DNA of 64,000 nucleotides, taken from Salinimicrobium xinjiangense DSM 19287. GTDB lineage: Bacteria > Bacteroidota > Bacteroidia > Flavobacteriales > Flavobacteriaceae. The notes beneath the pieces are model-generated. The model worked only from the letters and a program-made list of their open reading frames with translations. It made no database searches and was not told the DNA's origin. Location of the stretch: contig NZ_AUIG01000023.1 of assembly GCF_000423585.1 (NCBI RefSeq), positions 23,658-87,657 on the forward strand, in the 5' to 3' direction. Shown piece by piece: positions 44,633-53,672 of this stretch; within the stretch, counting starts at the first letter, position 1; each line of letters opens with the position of its first letter. The position numbers and the translations under genes are program-made.

Positions 44633-46261
44633 TTATGTTTGAATTACACCAAGATTAAAATCTTTTTCAATAGGAGCGTGGTTGGCTGCTTCGATACCTG
44701 TAGAGATCCACTTTCTGGTTTCTAAAGGGTCTATCACGGCATCTGTCCATAAATGTGCTGCAGCATAGTAAGCGGAAGTTTGCCGGTCATATCTCGCTTT
44801 AATTGCCTCAAAGACTTCTTTTTCTTTTTCGGCGTCGACTTTTTGACCCTTTTTCTCCATGGAGGCGGTTTCGATTTGTGCCAGCACTTTTGCTGCCTGG
44901 GTTCCCCCCATCACGGCGAGTTCTGCACTTGGCCAGGCAAAGATGAGTCTTGGATCATATGCTTTTCCGCACATAGCATAATTTCCGGCCCCATAGGAGT
45001 TCCCAATGATCACAGTAAATTTCGGTACCACCGAATTACTCACCGCATTTACCATTTTTGCACCGTCTTTTATGATCCCACCATGTTCACTTTTGCTGCC
45101 CACCATAAAACCTGTCACATCCTGAAGAAACACTAACGGAATCTTTTTTTGATTACAGTTGGCAATAAATCTTGTTGCTTTATCTGCAGAATCTGAGTAG
45201 ATCACTCCGCCGAATTGCATCTCTTTTTTAGCATTTTTGACGATCTTCCGCTGGTTGGCCACTATTCCCACTGCCCAGCCATCGATTCGGGCGTAGGCGG
45301 TGATGATGGTTTGGCCATAACCTTCCTTGTATTCCTGAAACTCTGAATTGTCCACTAATCTGGCAATGATCTCCCGCATGTCATACTGCTCGTGTCGCAG
45401 CTTCGGAAGAATTCCGTAGATATCCTGTGGATCTTTTGCGGGTTTTACCGGTGTTTTTCTATTGTAACCTGCCTTGTCATAGTCACCAATCTTGTCCATT
45501 AAACCTTTGATGGTATCAAGTGCGTCCTTATCGTCTTTTGCCTTATAATCGGTTACTCCGCTAATTTCACTGTGCGTTGTAGCTCCGCCTAGGGTTTCAT
45601 TATCTATGGATTCCCCAATTGCTGCTTTGACAAGATAACTTCCTGCCAGAAAAATACTTCCGGTTTTTTCCACAATTAAGGCTTCATCACTCATAATTGG
45701 CAAATAAGCCCCCCCGGCTACACAGCTGCCCATTACGGCAGAGATCTGGGTAATTCCCATGCTGCTCATAACCGCATTGTTCCTGAAGATCCTTCCAAAA
45801 TGTTCTTTATCTGGAAATATTTCATCCTGCATAGGCAGATAAACCCCGGCGGAATCCACAAGGTAAACTATTGGGATCCGGTTTTCGATCGATATTTCCT
45901 GCGCTCTAAGATTTTTCTTTGCTGTAATAGGAAACCAGGCTCCGGCCTTGACGGTGGCGTCATTGGCCACAACTATACACTGTTTGCCCGAGACTTTTCC
46001 AATTTTCACTACCACACCTCCACTGGGACAGCCGCCGTGCTCTTCGTACATTCCGTCCCCTGCAAAAGCACCTATCTCAATTGCTTCCTTAGAATCGTCA
46101 AGAAGATAATCTATCCTCTCCCGGGCGGTCATTTTACCTTTTGCGTGATGTTTTTGAATACGCTTTTCACCGCCTCCGAGTTTGATCTCTTTTAAACGTT
46201 GTTTAAGATCTGATACTAATAATTTATTGTGGTCTTCGTTTTTGTTAAATTGGATGTCCAT
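44633..46261 (-). CDS. Acyl-CoA carboxylase beta subunit (methylcrotonyl-CoA type)
   Basis: A 542-residue carboxyltransferase subunit. GMYEEHGGCPSGGVVVKIGKV, CIVVANDATVKAGAWFP and the second half LQDVTGFMVGSKSEHGGIIKDGAKMVNAV, IGNSYGAGNYAMCGKAYDPRLIFAWPSAELAVMGG closely follow the 3-methylcrotonyl-CoA carboxylase beta pattern. It transfers CO2 from carboxybiotin to an enoyl-CoA, in leucine breakdown. A biotin carboxylase/alpha subunit is not next to it. Other substrates (propionyl or geranyl CoA) cannot be fully excluded. First gene of an operon with an unknown secreted protein and an M1 peptidase. Confidence 0.85.
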   Translation of the reverse strand: MDIQFNKNEDHNKLLVSDLKQRLKEIKLGGGEKRIQKHHAKGKMTARERIDYLLDDSKEAIEIGAFAGDGMYEEHGGCPSGGVVVKIGKVSGKQCIVVANDATVKAGAWFPITAKKNLRAQEISIENRIPIVYLVDSAGVYLPMQDEIFPDKEHFGRIFRNNAVMSSMGITQISAVMGSCVAGGAYLPIMSDEALIVEKTGSIFLAGSYLVKAAIGESIDNETLGGATTHSEISGVTDYKAKDDKDALDTIKGLMDKIGDYDKAGYNRKTPVKPAKDPQDIYGILPKLRHEQYDMREIIARLVDNSEFQEYKEGYGQTIITAYARIDGWAVGIVANQRKIVKNAKKEMQFGGVIYSDSADKATRFIANCNQKKIPLVFLQDVTGFMVGSKSEHGGIIKDGAKMVNAVSNSVVPKFTVIIGNSYGAGNYAMCGKAYDPRLIFAWPSAELAVMGGTQAAKVLAQIETASMEKKGQKVDAEKEKEVFEAIKARYDRQTSAYYAAAHLWTDAVIDPLETRKWISTGIEAANHAPIEKDFNLGVIQT

Positions 46262-46486
46262 TAATAAGATTTAATAGTCGGGTTTTTAGTTTCTGCTTCG
46301 CAATTAGGGCCCCTTTTGGGGGCGAAATCAGGAATGGTTGCTAAAATACAAAAACCCCGCAACTAAAAATGTTCAGAAAAATAATTAAAAATGCGATATT
46401 TGTCATAGGATCGTTTGCTGCGCCCAGATAAATTTACCCCCTTAAATCAGCAATTTTTCTAGATTAATTATAATAACTGCAGTCCA

Positions 46487-46666
46487 ATGGGAATGAATAA
46501 GAATTCGATTTTTGCCTGGGCATCTTTTTGTATGCTCTTAATAGGGATCGCCCTGGTATTATTAGGAGTACTTAAATATGAAGATTACGCGATAGGCTTT
46601 TCTACAGTGGGAATTGGATTTTTTGTAATGTCCTGGGCATTTAATGCCTTAAAAGGAAGAGTATAG
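46487..46666 (+). CDS. Small two-helix membrane protein (CAL67264-like)
   Basis: A 59-residue protein, easily missed because of its size. Two hydrophobic helices (about 8-28 and 36-54) flank a short KYEDYAIGFST loop; the end is FNALKGRV. The length, the MNKNSIFAWA start and the FNALKGRV end match a small flavobacterial membrane family first named from Gramella (CAL67264). Recognition is from memory and needs a search. Either ATG 46487 or 46493 could start it. A strong bidirectional terminator follows. Function unknown. Confidence 0.7.
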   Translation: MGMNKNSIFAWASFCMLLIGIALVLLGVLKYEDYAIGFSTVGIGFFVMSWAFNALKGRV

Positions 46667-46687
46667 AACCATATTTCTTTGAAAACA

Positions 46688-46722
46688 AAAGTGGGTACCG
46701 GTCTTATCGGTACCCACTTTTA
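46688..46722. terminator. Bidirectional terminator
   Basis: 13-bp perfect stem AAAGTGGGTACCG / CGGTACCCACTTT, 7-nt loop, then TATTT; A-rich on the other side. It separates the 59-aa gene from the lipocalin-like lipoprotein gene. Confidence 0.85.
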
Positions 46723-46740
46723 TTTGGACAGGCCATTAGA

Positions 46741-47145
46741 CTATTCGGGCAACTTTTTGAAATGATATTGAACTTCATCAACACCTTCAACATCGTCAAA
46801 TTCTTCTTCATTGTAAAGAAGAAGTGTAGTAATGTTCAGGGTTTGCATAGTAAAGATATCTCCCCCGTCAGGAAAATTTAAAGCCAGCTGATTTCCGGAA
46901 AGAGTATAGTTACCTGTGACTTCTTCTTCCCCCGAATGCCACACAACTACCCCTCCGGTTTTAAACTCCAGAATATCACCTTGAGCAGCCATAAAAGTTC
47001 CGTTCACAGTGTATCCTTCCAGATCCCATCTTCCCATTAAATGAGCTTCAACAGAACCTATTTCGCCGTTATCGTCATCAATCGAACAGGAGGTCAGACC
47101 CAGGAAGAACAGAAACATTAGCGGTAAATAAAATTTTGTTTTCAT
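46741..47145 (-). CDS. Lipocalin-like lipoprotein
   Basis: A 134-residue lipoprotein (lipobox LTSC, Cys20). Acidic mature part with GRWDLEGYTVNG, then GDILEFKTGGVVV and GNYTLSGNQLALNF: the GxW start and repeated short beta strands are those of the 'lipocalin-like' small barrels common in Bacteroidota. Ligand unknown. Transcribed alone between two terminator/AT-rich gaps. Confidence 0.75.
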   Translation of the reverse strand: MKTKFYLPLMFLFFLGLTSCSIDDDNGEIGSVEAHLMGRWDLEGYTVNGTFMAAQGDILEFKTGGVVVWHSGEEEVTGNYTLSGNQLALNFPDGGDIFTMQTLNITTLLLYNEEEFDDVEGVDEVQYHFKKLPE

Positions 47146-47307
47146 TTTGATCGTTTTGATTTTTTTTTAATTCACATCTATAGAGACTATAGGTTCCCAC
47201 AATTGTTACAGAGTTCCAAAAATATGGTTTCAAATGAGAAAAATATTGCCCTTCTTAAAATTTAACTCTCAGAATTTCTCTTTATCTTTTTAATCAAACT
47301 GAAAACT

Positions 47308-47787
47308 ATGGCAAAGGAAGATATAATTAAAAAACAACTTGAAAAGCAGCTTTTTGGAGGGGAAGCCTTTATGCCGGTTGATGAAATGCTGAAGAAAATT
47401 TCTTTTACCCAGGTTCATATACGCCCAAAGGGCCTGCCTTACTCGTTTTATGAGCTTTTTTTTCACATGTGGTTCACTCAAAAGGATATTCTCGGGTACT
47501 GCACAAATTCTTCTTATTCTTCGCCTTCCTGGCCAGATGATTACTGGCCAAAAAAAGTGGCCCCTGCCAGGGAGCCTGAGTGGATAGAGCTGCAAAAGGC
47601 CTTTTTTGAAGACCGGGAAAAGCTGAGTAGACTAATCCTTTCTGAAGACACTGCCCTTAATGACCCTGTGCCATCAAATGAGGAGCATACTATATTCAGA
47701 GAGATCCTGCTGGTAATTGAGCACACGTCATATCATAGCGGTCAGTTATTAATAATCCTGAGGCACCTGGGACTTCATTCCTCCTGA
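47308..47787 (+). CDS. DinB family (four-helix) protein
   Basis: A 159-residue helical protein. YSFYELFFHMWFTQKDIL, LSEDTALNDPVPS and LLVIEHTSYHSGQLLIILRHLG fit the DinB/YfiT bundle, in which three His bind a metal; H48-like, H145-like and H149-like positions are present by eye. Members include thiol transferases for bacillithiol; the substrate here is not known. Given the bacillithiol genes in the window, a BSH-dependent role is possible, but this is inference. Confidence 0.8.
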   Translation: MAKEDIIKKQLEKQLFGGEAFMPVDEMLKKISFTQVHIRPKGLPYSFYELFFHMWFTQKDILGYCTNSSYSSPSWPDDYWPKKVAPAREPEWIELQKAFFEDREKLSRLILSEDTALNDPVPSNEEHTIFREILLVIEHTSYHSGQLLIILRHLGLHSS

Positions 47788-47900
47788 AATTATTCCGCAG
47801 CTGTATTATTATCCGGTCTAAAATTGTGATATTTGCCTGTTTACAGGAAAATAAAGTGGAGGTCTGGAAGATCTTCAGAAAAAATTAAAAATTACATTTT

Positions 47901-49589
47901 ATGGCAGACGATAAGAAAGTGATTTTCTCCATGTCTGGTTTGACAAAGACCTACAAGGGGGAGAATACTCCGGTTTTAAAAAATATCTATCTCAGCTTCT
48001 TTTATGGGGCTAAGATTGGTATCCTTGGACTGAATGGTTCAGGAAAATCCACCCTTTTAAAGATCATAGCAGGGAAAGAAAAGAATTACCAGGGGGATGT
48101 TGTATTTGCACCGGGATATTCTGTTGGGATGCTGGAGCAGGAGCCCGAGCTGGATGATGATAAGACAGTTCTGGAAGTGGTCAAGGAAGGTGCAGCCGAA
48201 ACAGTAGCTATCCTGGAGGAATACAATAAGATCAATGACATGTTTGGCCTTCCCGAAGTTTATGAAGATCCCGATAAGATGCAGAAGCTTATGGATAAAC
48301 AGGCTGCACTTCAGGACCAGATCGATGCCAGCAACGCCTGGGAACTGGATACAAAACTGGAGATAGCAATGGATGCGCTAAGAACTCCTGAGCCCGATAA
48401 AAAGATCGGTGTGCTTTCGGGTGGGGAAAGAAGAAGGGTTGCCCTTTGCAGACTATTGCTTCAGGAGCCCGATGTGCTTCTGCTCGATGAGCCTACAAAC
48501 CACCTGGATGCGGAATCTGTGCTGTGGCTCGAACAACATCTTCAGCAGTATAAAGGAACTGTGATCGCCGTAACGCACGACCGTTACTTCCTTGACAATG
48601 TTGCTGGCTGGATCCTTGAATTAGACAGGGGAGAGGGTATTCCGTGGAAGGGGAATTATTCGTCCTGGTTGGATCAAAAGTCTAAGCGCCTTGCACAGGA
48701 GCAGAAACAGGCCAGCAAACGCCAAAAGACTCTGGAAAGGGAGCTTGAATGGTCCCGAATGGCACCGAAAGGAAGACAGGCCAAGCAAAAGGCACGTCTT
48801 AACAATTATGACAAACTGCTAAGCCAGGATCAGAAACAAATGGATGAGCAGCTGGAGATCTATATTCCAAACGGGCCCCGCCTGGGAACTAATGTGATCG
48901 AGGCTCAAGGTGTGAGCAAAGCCTTTGGAGACAAGTTACTTTACGACGATCTCAATTTTAAACTTCCCCAGGCAGGAATTGTGGGTATTATTGGACCAAA
49001 CGGTGCCGGTAAAACCACAATTTTCAAGATGATCATGGGAGAAGAAAAGCCCGACAAAGGAACTTTTGAAGTAGGGGAAACAGCTAAGATCGCTTATGTG
49101 GACCAAAGTCATACCAATATTGATCCCGAGAAAACGATCTGGCAAAACTTCAGCGATGAGCAGGAATTGATTCTCATGGGCGGCCGACAAGTAAACTCGA
49201 GAGCTTATTTAAGCCGGTTCAACTTCAGCGGAAGTGAGCAAAACAAGAAAGTTAGTAAACTTTCCGGAGGGGAAAGAAACCGTCTTCACCTGGCCATGAC
49301 CCTGAAAGAAGAAGGAAACGTGCTGTTACTGGATGAGCCTACCAACGACCTTGACGTAAATACCTTACGTGCCCTGGAAGAAGGTTTAGAGAACTTCGCC
49401 GGTTGTGCGGTGATCATCTCTCACGACCGTTGGTTTATGGACAGGGTTTGTACTCACATCCTGGCGTTCGAAGGAAATTCTGAGGTTTATTTCTTTGAAG
49501 GCAGCTTCTCTGAATACGAAGAGAACAAGAAGAAGCGGCTTGGAGATGTCACTCCAAAACGTATCAAGTATAAGAAGCTTGTGAGATAA
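47901..49589 (+). CDS. ettA: Energy-dependent translational throttle protein EttA
   Basis: A 562-residue ABC-F ATPase with two complete sites: GLNGSGKST (43-51), LSGGERRRV (172-180), LLLDEPTN (193-200), GPNGAGKTT (365-373) and a second LSGGERNRL. The region at about 85-150 has the extended 'arm' of EttA that contacts L1, and the P-site tRNA-interaction linker at about 260-320 is basic. It binds the ribosomal E site and gates entry into elongation according to ATP/ADP. In contrast to the ABC-F at 13377, both nucleotide sites are intact. Own terminator. Confidence 0.95.
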   Translation: MADDKKVIFSMSGLTKTYKGENTPVLKNIYLSFFYGAKIGILGLNGSGKSTLLKIIAGKEKNYQGDVVFAPGYSVGMLEQEPELDDDKTVLEVVKEGAAETVAILEEYNKINDMFGLPEVYEDPDKMQKLMDKQAALQDQIDASNAWELDTKLEIAMDALRTPEPDKKIGVLSGGERRRVALCRLLLQEPDVLLLDEPTNHLDAESVLWLEQHLQQYKGTVIAVTHDRYFLDNVAGWILELDRGEGIPWKGNYSSWLDQKSKRLAQEQKQASKRQKTLERELEWSRMAPKGRQAKQKARLNNYDKLLSQDQKQMDEQLEIYIPNGPRLGTNVIEAQGVSKAFGDKLLYDDLNFKLPQAGIVGIIGPNGAGKTTIFKMIMGEEKPDKGTFEVGETAKIAYVDQSHTNIDPEKTIWQNFSDEQELILMGGRQVNSRAYLSRFNFSGSEQNKKVSKLSGGERNRLHLAMTLKEEGNVLLLDEPTNDLDVNTLRALEEGLENFAGCAVIISHDRWFMDRVCTHILAFEGNSEVYFFEGSFSEYEENKKKRLGDVTPKRIKYKKLVR

Positions 49590-49607
49590 AATTTACAGGT
49601 TAAAATT

Positions 49608-49647
49608 AAACTGCCCCTGAAGGAATTCTAGGGCAGTTTTTTATTTT
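49608..49647 (+). terminator. ettA terminator overlapping the DUF2254 gene
   Basis: AAACTGCCCT and AGGGCAGTTT arms over a 12-nt loop, then TTTTTATTTT. The 3' arm is also the last codons and stop (49628-49630) of the convergent DUF2254 gene. Confidence 0.8.
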
Positions 49648-50944
49648 CTTCCATTGGGAGATTAAGTTTCAGTTTTTTTGCCAGTTTTTCGATTACATCA
49701 ATATCCGTTTTATTATCCAGAGAATTACGGGCATCGAGAAGAAGCCTTTCTGCTTCAGTATTCAGGTTTTTATGATATGCTTTTTCTTTTGCTTCTTGTT
49801 GTTGGAGGTAAATAAACATATAACCCAATTTTTGCACCACCACAATATCCTGTTTACTATAGGTTCGAATAGATGCCAGGAGATTGTACAGCAATTCTTC
49901 AAATTTTACGGGCCGTTCCCGCGCATAGGTTTTTCCATTGTCATGAATATAGGACTCATCGGTCATCAACATCCTCATTCGTAGAAGTTCGGTGAGATAA
50001 TCTATAGCATTTAAAGCAGTTCCGGGATCGTTAATACCCGGAGACATAGCTTTGGCAATTACTTCGGCAATCTGTTTAAACGCCAGCACATAATTATCAG
50101 CAACCAATTCCTTCCGGGAAAAATGGAAACAATCCAGAACGGTTTCAATTTCCTTTTGGGTTAAGGCTTTTTTGCTTCGGAACAGCGAAATTCCCTGAAG
50201 TACAAACATACCCCGCACCGGAAGAATTTCTATCAGTGTATCTTTTTCTTTACAGAATGCAATGAGTTTTTGCCGGTTCAGGTGCCGGAAGTATCCACTT
50301 GTTTTAGTGTAATAGTCTTGCCAGTCATGAGAATCAGGAAATCCGGTTGAAACATTCTTTTCCCGCTCCAGGACTTCATGTAGTCTCGTTTTTGCCGAGC
50401 TGTAGATCTCATCAAGAATATAGGTGATCTGTATACTCTGCGAGATATTGTGAATAAAATATATGAAGGAGTATAAGGAAACAACCGTTGCTAAAATTCC
50501 CAAAAGGACCGAAAAGCCGGGGATCTGATATTTATCTCCAGTAGGTTGTATATAGAAAAGTATAAATATACAGTAGAGAATTGAAAACAGATATATTCCC
50601 AGGATGATCTGGTGGCGGTAATCAGATATTAATCCGGGAAGCAGGCGGGGAGAATAATTATTGGCTGCCTGGTTAAGAAGTAGCATAACCATTGAGAAAC
50701 TAAAAACCATCATGGAGATAAGTCCCGTGATACAGGCGCTGAGGATCACCATTGCAGTATCGCCATTATTGACTACGAGAAAAGGTGCGTTCTCCACAAG
50801 ATAATCGGAGATTCCCCGTTTCTCCAGATACATCATAAGAAATGCGAACACTAAGCCTGAAAGAGCAAATAGGGTAGGGTAAAAAGCTATTTTACTTTTT
50901 AGCTTCCGGTAAAAACTGTAAAGGTTTGAGAAAAAGTTTTTCAT
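49628..50944 (-). CDS. DUF2254 integral membrane protein
   Basis: A 438-residue protein with four membrane helices in the first 165 residues (about 20-40, 60-90, 110-130, 140-165), then a cytoplasmic domain with FCKEKDTLIEILPVRGMFV and IAEVIAKAMSPGINDPGTALNAIDYL. The PGINDPGTA segment is the hallmark of DUF2254 (PF10011). Function unknown; some members affect osmotic or biofilm behaviour, but no specific role can be read here. Its 3' end is part of the ettA terminator. Confidence 0.9.
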   Translation of the reverse strand: MKNFFSNLYSFYRKLKSKIAFYPTLFALSGLVFAFLMMYLEKRGISDYLVENAPFLVVNNGDTAMVILSACITGLISMMVFSFSMVMLLLNQAANNYSPRLLPGLISDYRHQIILGIYLFSILYCIFILFYIQPTGDKYQIPGFSVLLGILATVVSLYSFIYFIHNISQSIQITYILDEIYSSAKTRLHEVLEREKNVSTGFPDSHDWQDYYTKTSGYFRHLNRQKLIAFCKEKDTLIEILPVRGMFVLQGISLFRSKKALTQKEIETVLDCFHFSRKELVADNYVLAFKQIAEVIAKAMSPGINDPGTALNAIDYLTELLRMRMLMTDESYIHDNGKTYARERPVKFEELLYNLLASIRTYSKQDIVVVQKLGYMFIYLQQQEAKEKAYHKNLNTEAERLLLDARNSLDNKTDIDVIEKLAKKLKLNLPMEENKKLP

Positions 50945-50962
50945 TACTGAAAGGATAAATAA

Positions 50963-50985
50963 AACCCCGCGATGAAGGCGGGGTT
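50963..50985 (-). terminator. Terminator of the MBL lipoprotein gene
   Basis: AACCCCGC / GCGGGGTT stem with 7-nt loop on the minus strand, followed by TTATTTAT; 22 bp after the stop at 51008. Confidence 0.8.
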
Positions 50986-51007
50986 CAGGTATTACTGGTT
51001 GAAATTA

Positions 51008-51808
51008 TTATTCGGAATCTTCAGGATACCAGTTGGCCATAACAACCTCTACCTCAGAGTTGCCCTCGTTTACCAGCTGCTTGAATCTTTGAACATCGGC
51101 CTTTCCATCCTGTCCTCTGAAATGATAAGGGTAAACTTTTTCGGGTGCAAATTCTATTACGGCATCTGCTGCGGCATCCACAGGCATGGTATAAGGCAGG
51201 TTCATAGGAACCAGAGCAATGTCTATATCCTCCAGGTTCCGCATTTCGGGAATATCCTCTGTGTCGCCGGCTATATAAAGTCTTTGTCCGTCCTTTTCCA
51301 GTAAATATCCATTTCCGCGACCTTTGGGATGAAATTGTTTTGCTTCTTCCCGCAGATTATACATGGGAATGGCCTCAATGGAAATTCCGTTTTGATCTCT
51401 CATTTCGCCGTTATTCATGACGGTGATTTTTGCGGCAAGAGAGTCCGGCAGTTCATCTTTAACGGCCTGGGGTGCTATTATAGGAACATTTCCCAATTGG
51501 AGATTCCCTAATGTTTCAGCACTCATATGATCTCCATGAATATCTGTGATCAGGACCATATCCGGCCTGTCCATGCCCGAAAAAGCTTCCGCTCCTCCCA
51601 CGGGATCTAGATAAATAGTGGTTTCACCCCAGTTGATCACTGCAGTGGCATGAGAAATGGGATTTATTTCAATCTGTGAACTTTCAGCGGTTGCGCGGGT
51701 TTCTCCCTGTAAAACATCCTGTCCTGTAACGGCAGGTGTGTCACTTTTTTCATCTCTGCAGGAAAGTGAGATCAGTGAAATTAAAAAGACTAGTAGAATT
51801 CGTTTCAT
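51008..51808 (-). CDS. Metallo-beta-lactamase-fold lipoprotein
   Basis: A 266-residue lipoprotein (lipobox SLSC, Cys17) with an MBL domain of the UlaG-like kind: INPISHATAVINWGETTIYLDPVGG, ITDIHGDHMS (HxxxDH-type metal motif), YIAGDTEDIPEM, and the late YPYHFRGQDG His. Metal ligands appear complete, though the first motif reads HGDH without the leading His pair seen in cytoplasmic relatives (DIHGDH). Acts outside the cytoplasm; substrate unknown. Single gene. Confidence 0.85.
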   Translation of the reverse strand: MKRILLVFLISLISLSCRDEKSDTPAVTGQDVLQGETRATAESSQIEINPISHATAVINWGETTIYLDPVGGAEAFSGMDRPDMVLITDIHGDHMSAETLGNLQLGNVPIIAPQAVKDELPDSLAAKITVMNNGEMRDQNGISIEAIPMYNLREEAKQFHPKGRGNGYLLEKDGQRLYIAGDTEDIPEMRNLEDIDIALVPMNLPYTMPVDAAADAVIEFAPEKVYPYHFRGQDGKADVQRFKQLVNEGNSEVEVVMANWYPEDSE

Positions 51809-51871
51809 AATTAAGAAGTTTGAATAAAACTACCTAAAAATGAATCTTTTTACCACTGATTTAATAGTACT

Positions 51872-52330
51872 TTAAGAAAGTGATAGTTCCATTTTTATAT
51901 CTCCACGGGCGTACGGATTGTTTTCTCCAATGGGAATTTCTTTGAATCCAGATTTTTTATAAATATGAATAGCGTTTTCGAGCTTCCGGTTAGAGTAGAT
52001 GATGAGTTTGTTCCATCCTTTACTCCTCGCATAATCGAGCGTGTAACGCATAAGTCTTTGGCCCACATTCTTTCCCTGTACAGCCGGTACAACAGCCATT
52101 TTAGTAAGCTCAAATATTCCCTCGTCTATTTTCATTAGGGCTACTGTCCCCACAATGTTTCTGTGATCCCGCACAAAAAAGATCGTGCCGCCGGGTTCAA
52201 TGATGTATTTTTCCGGGTTTCCAAGAACTTCCTCATCGTGAGGTTCAACCCAAAAGTATTTTTCCAGCCATTCAATGTTCAGATCCCTGAAATCTTTCGC
52301 GAATCTGGGTTCGTATGCTATAATCTCCAT
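51872..52330 (-). CDS. GNAT family N-acetyltransferase
   Basis: A 152-residue acetyltransferase. Acetyl-CoA motif VVPAVQGKNVGQRLM, followed by RSKGWNKLIIYSNRKLENAIHIYKKSGFKEIP, is the GNAT core. N-terminal half has WLEKYFWVEPHDEEVL. Substrate unknown. It is the last gene of the hut operon, 3 bp after the DUF1622 gene, so it may act on an intermediate of histidine breakdown or only share transcription. Confidence 0.9.
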   Translation of the reverse strand: MEIIAYEPRFAKDFRDLNIEWLEKYFWVEPHDEEVLGNPEKYIIEPGGTIFFVRDHRNIVGTVALMKIDEGIFELTKMAVVPAVQGKNVGQRLMRYTLDYARSKGWNKLIIYSNRKLENAIHIYKKSGFKEIPIGENNPYARGDIKMELSLS

Positions 52331-52333
52331 TAA

Positions 52334-52684
52334 TTATTCTCCTATTTCTCTTTTTTGCCAGGGCCATTTTCCCTCGAGTTCCACCTGCAAAGAAAGGCTT
52401 AAAAAGGTTCTTATCAATACGATCATTCCAAGAACCAGCACATTTTCCATCGTTGGTGCTGTGCTTACGGTGGCAATAATATCGGCAGCTACAAGAAATT
52501 CCAGTCCCAGCAGAATTGCTTTTCCAAGATCATGGCGAAAGGTGCGGTAGGTACTACCATCTTCATGTTGCTCAAAAAAATACCTCCAAAGTGCGAAAAA
52601 AGGTCCGATAACCATTACTAAAACTCCGGCAACCTCAATAATTAAAGCTGCAATATCTATGTATTCTTTAATGATCTCATGCAT
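52334..52684 (-). CDS. DUF1622 membrane protein
   Basis: A 116-residue protein with three hydrophobic helices (about 10-35, 55-72, 78-98). The TYRTFRHDLGKAILLGLEFLVAADII segment is typical of DUF1622 (PF07784). Function unknown. It overlaps the end of hutG by 8 bp and precedes the GNAT gene by 3 bp, in one transcription unit. Confidence 0.85.
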   Translation of the reverse strand: MHEIIKEYIDIAALIIEVAGVLVMVIGPFFALWRYFFEQHEDGSTYRTFRHDLGKAILLGLEFLVAADIIATVSTAPTMENVLVLGMIVLIRTFLSLSLQVELEGKWPWQKREIGE

Positions 52685-53672
52685 AGGTTCTGTGTCTTAG
52701 AAAATCGGTCACTAAATAGCTAAGGGCCTTTCCTGTGGAAAAATACTCCGCAGCCATTGCTTCGCAAATATGAAGGTAGCAACAATTTTCTTCATTTGCC
52801 ACCTCCTGCAGCAGTTTGCGGATCTCTTCCATACCTAATCCTGCCGGAGAAACTGCACTGCTGGGAAAATTCTCAATAGCGTCACAATCCAATTCCAGCC
52901 CAAATTTTTCACTCCTCACAAAATTCAGATGCTCTAGAAAAGTCTTTTCTCTGCCTTGCTTCGGAAGTTCTTCCAACAGGTTGAAATGAATATTTTCCGA
53001 TTGTTTCATTTCCTCAAAAATGTAATGCGGAGTGTAATTCTTATGTAAACCAAAAACGGAATACCTCTCTAAAAAGCCATTTTTGAAGGCGTAGCTGAAG
53101 CCGTTTCCGCTGTGGCGATAATCGGTTTTCCGCAGATCGGTGTGGGCGTCGATATTCAGGACGTTTATGGGTTTGCTGAAGGCTTCCGAAGCTCCTTTGA
53201 TATTTCCATAGGCATTGTTGTGTCCGCCGCCAATGATCACCGGAAATTTCCCTGCTAAAATCACCTTTTTGACCACCTCACTGACCATGGTGTCAAGCTG
53301 CAGCACAAGATCTCCCAGCTTCTGAACATAATTAGGATCTGAAATATCGATATTTCCGGCTTTTTGCATTAATTCTGAAGTGGTGATCTCTCCAAGTAAC
53401 AGTATTTTATCACCTGAATTATATTCATTTTCCTGCACGTTCAGGAATGACTTCAAAAATTCTTTCCAGGCTCCGGCAGTTCCCGGTTTTCCATAGTTAG
53501 CCCGGACGCCTATATCTTCAGGGATCCCAAAAATGACAATTTTAGCCGGAGTTTTTTCCAGATCTTCGAAACTGTTGCAGAATTGCACTTTCTCACCCAG
53601 CTTGGTCTCACCAGGTCTCACGGAAAGATAGCGGGAGAGATGTTTTTCAGAATAAAGCTTTAGCTCCTTCAT
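52677..53672 (-). CDS. hutG: Formimidoylglutamase
   Basis: A 331-residue arginase-family enzyme. Binuclear Mn motifs: VIIGGGHNNAYG, NIDAHTDLRKTDYRHSG, and the final ELDCDAIENFP with SPAGLG. The N-terminus SVRPGETKLGEKVQF is typical of formimidoylglutamase. It splits N-formimino-glutamate to glutamate and formamide, the last step of the histidine pathway. It begins right after the hutI stop (no gap), so the two are coupled. hutH and hutU are not in the window. Confidence 0.9.
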   Translation of the reverse strand: MKELKLYSEKHLSRYLSVRPGETKLGEKVQFCNSFEDLEKTPAKIVIFGIPEDIGVRANYGKPGTAGAWKEFLKSFLNVQENEYNSGDKILLLGEITTSELMQKAGNIDISDPNYVQKLGDLVLQLDTMVSEVVKKVILAGKFPVIIGGGHNNAYGNIKGASEAFSKPINVLNIDAHTDLRKTDYRHSGNGFSYAFKNGFLERYSVFGLHKNYTPHYIFEEMKQSENIHFNLLEELPKQGREKTFLEHLNFVRSEKFGLELDCDAIENFPSSAVSPAGLGMEEIRKLLQEVANEENCCYLHICEAMAAEYFSTGKALSYLVTDFLRHRTYA

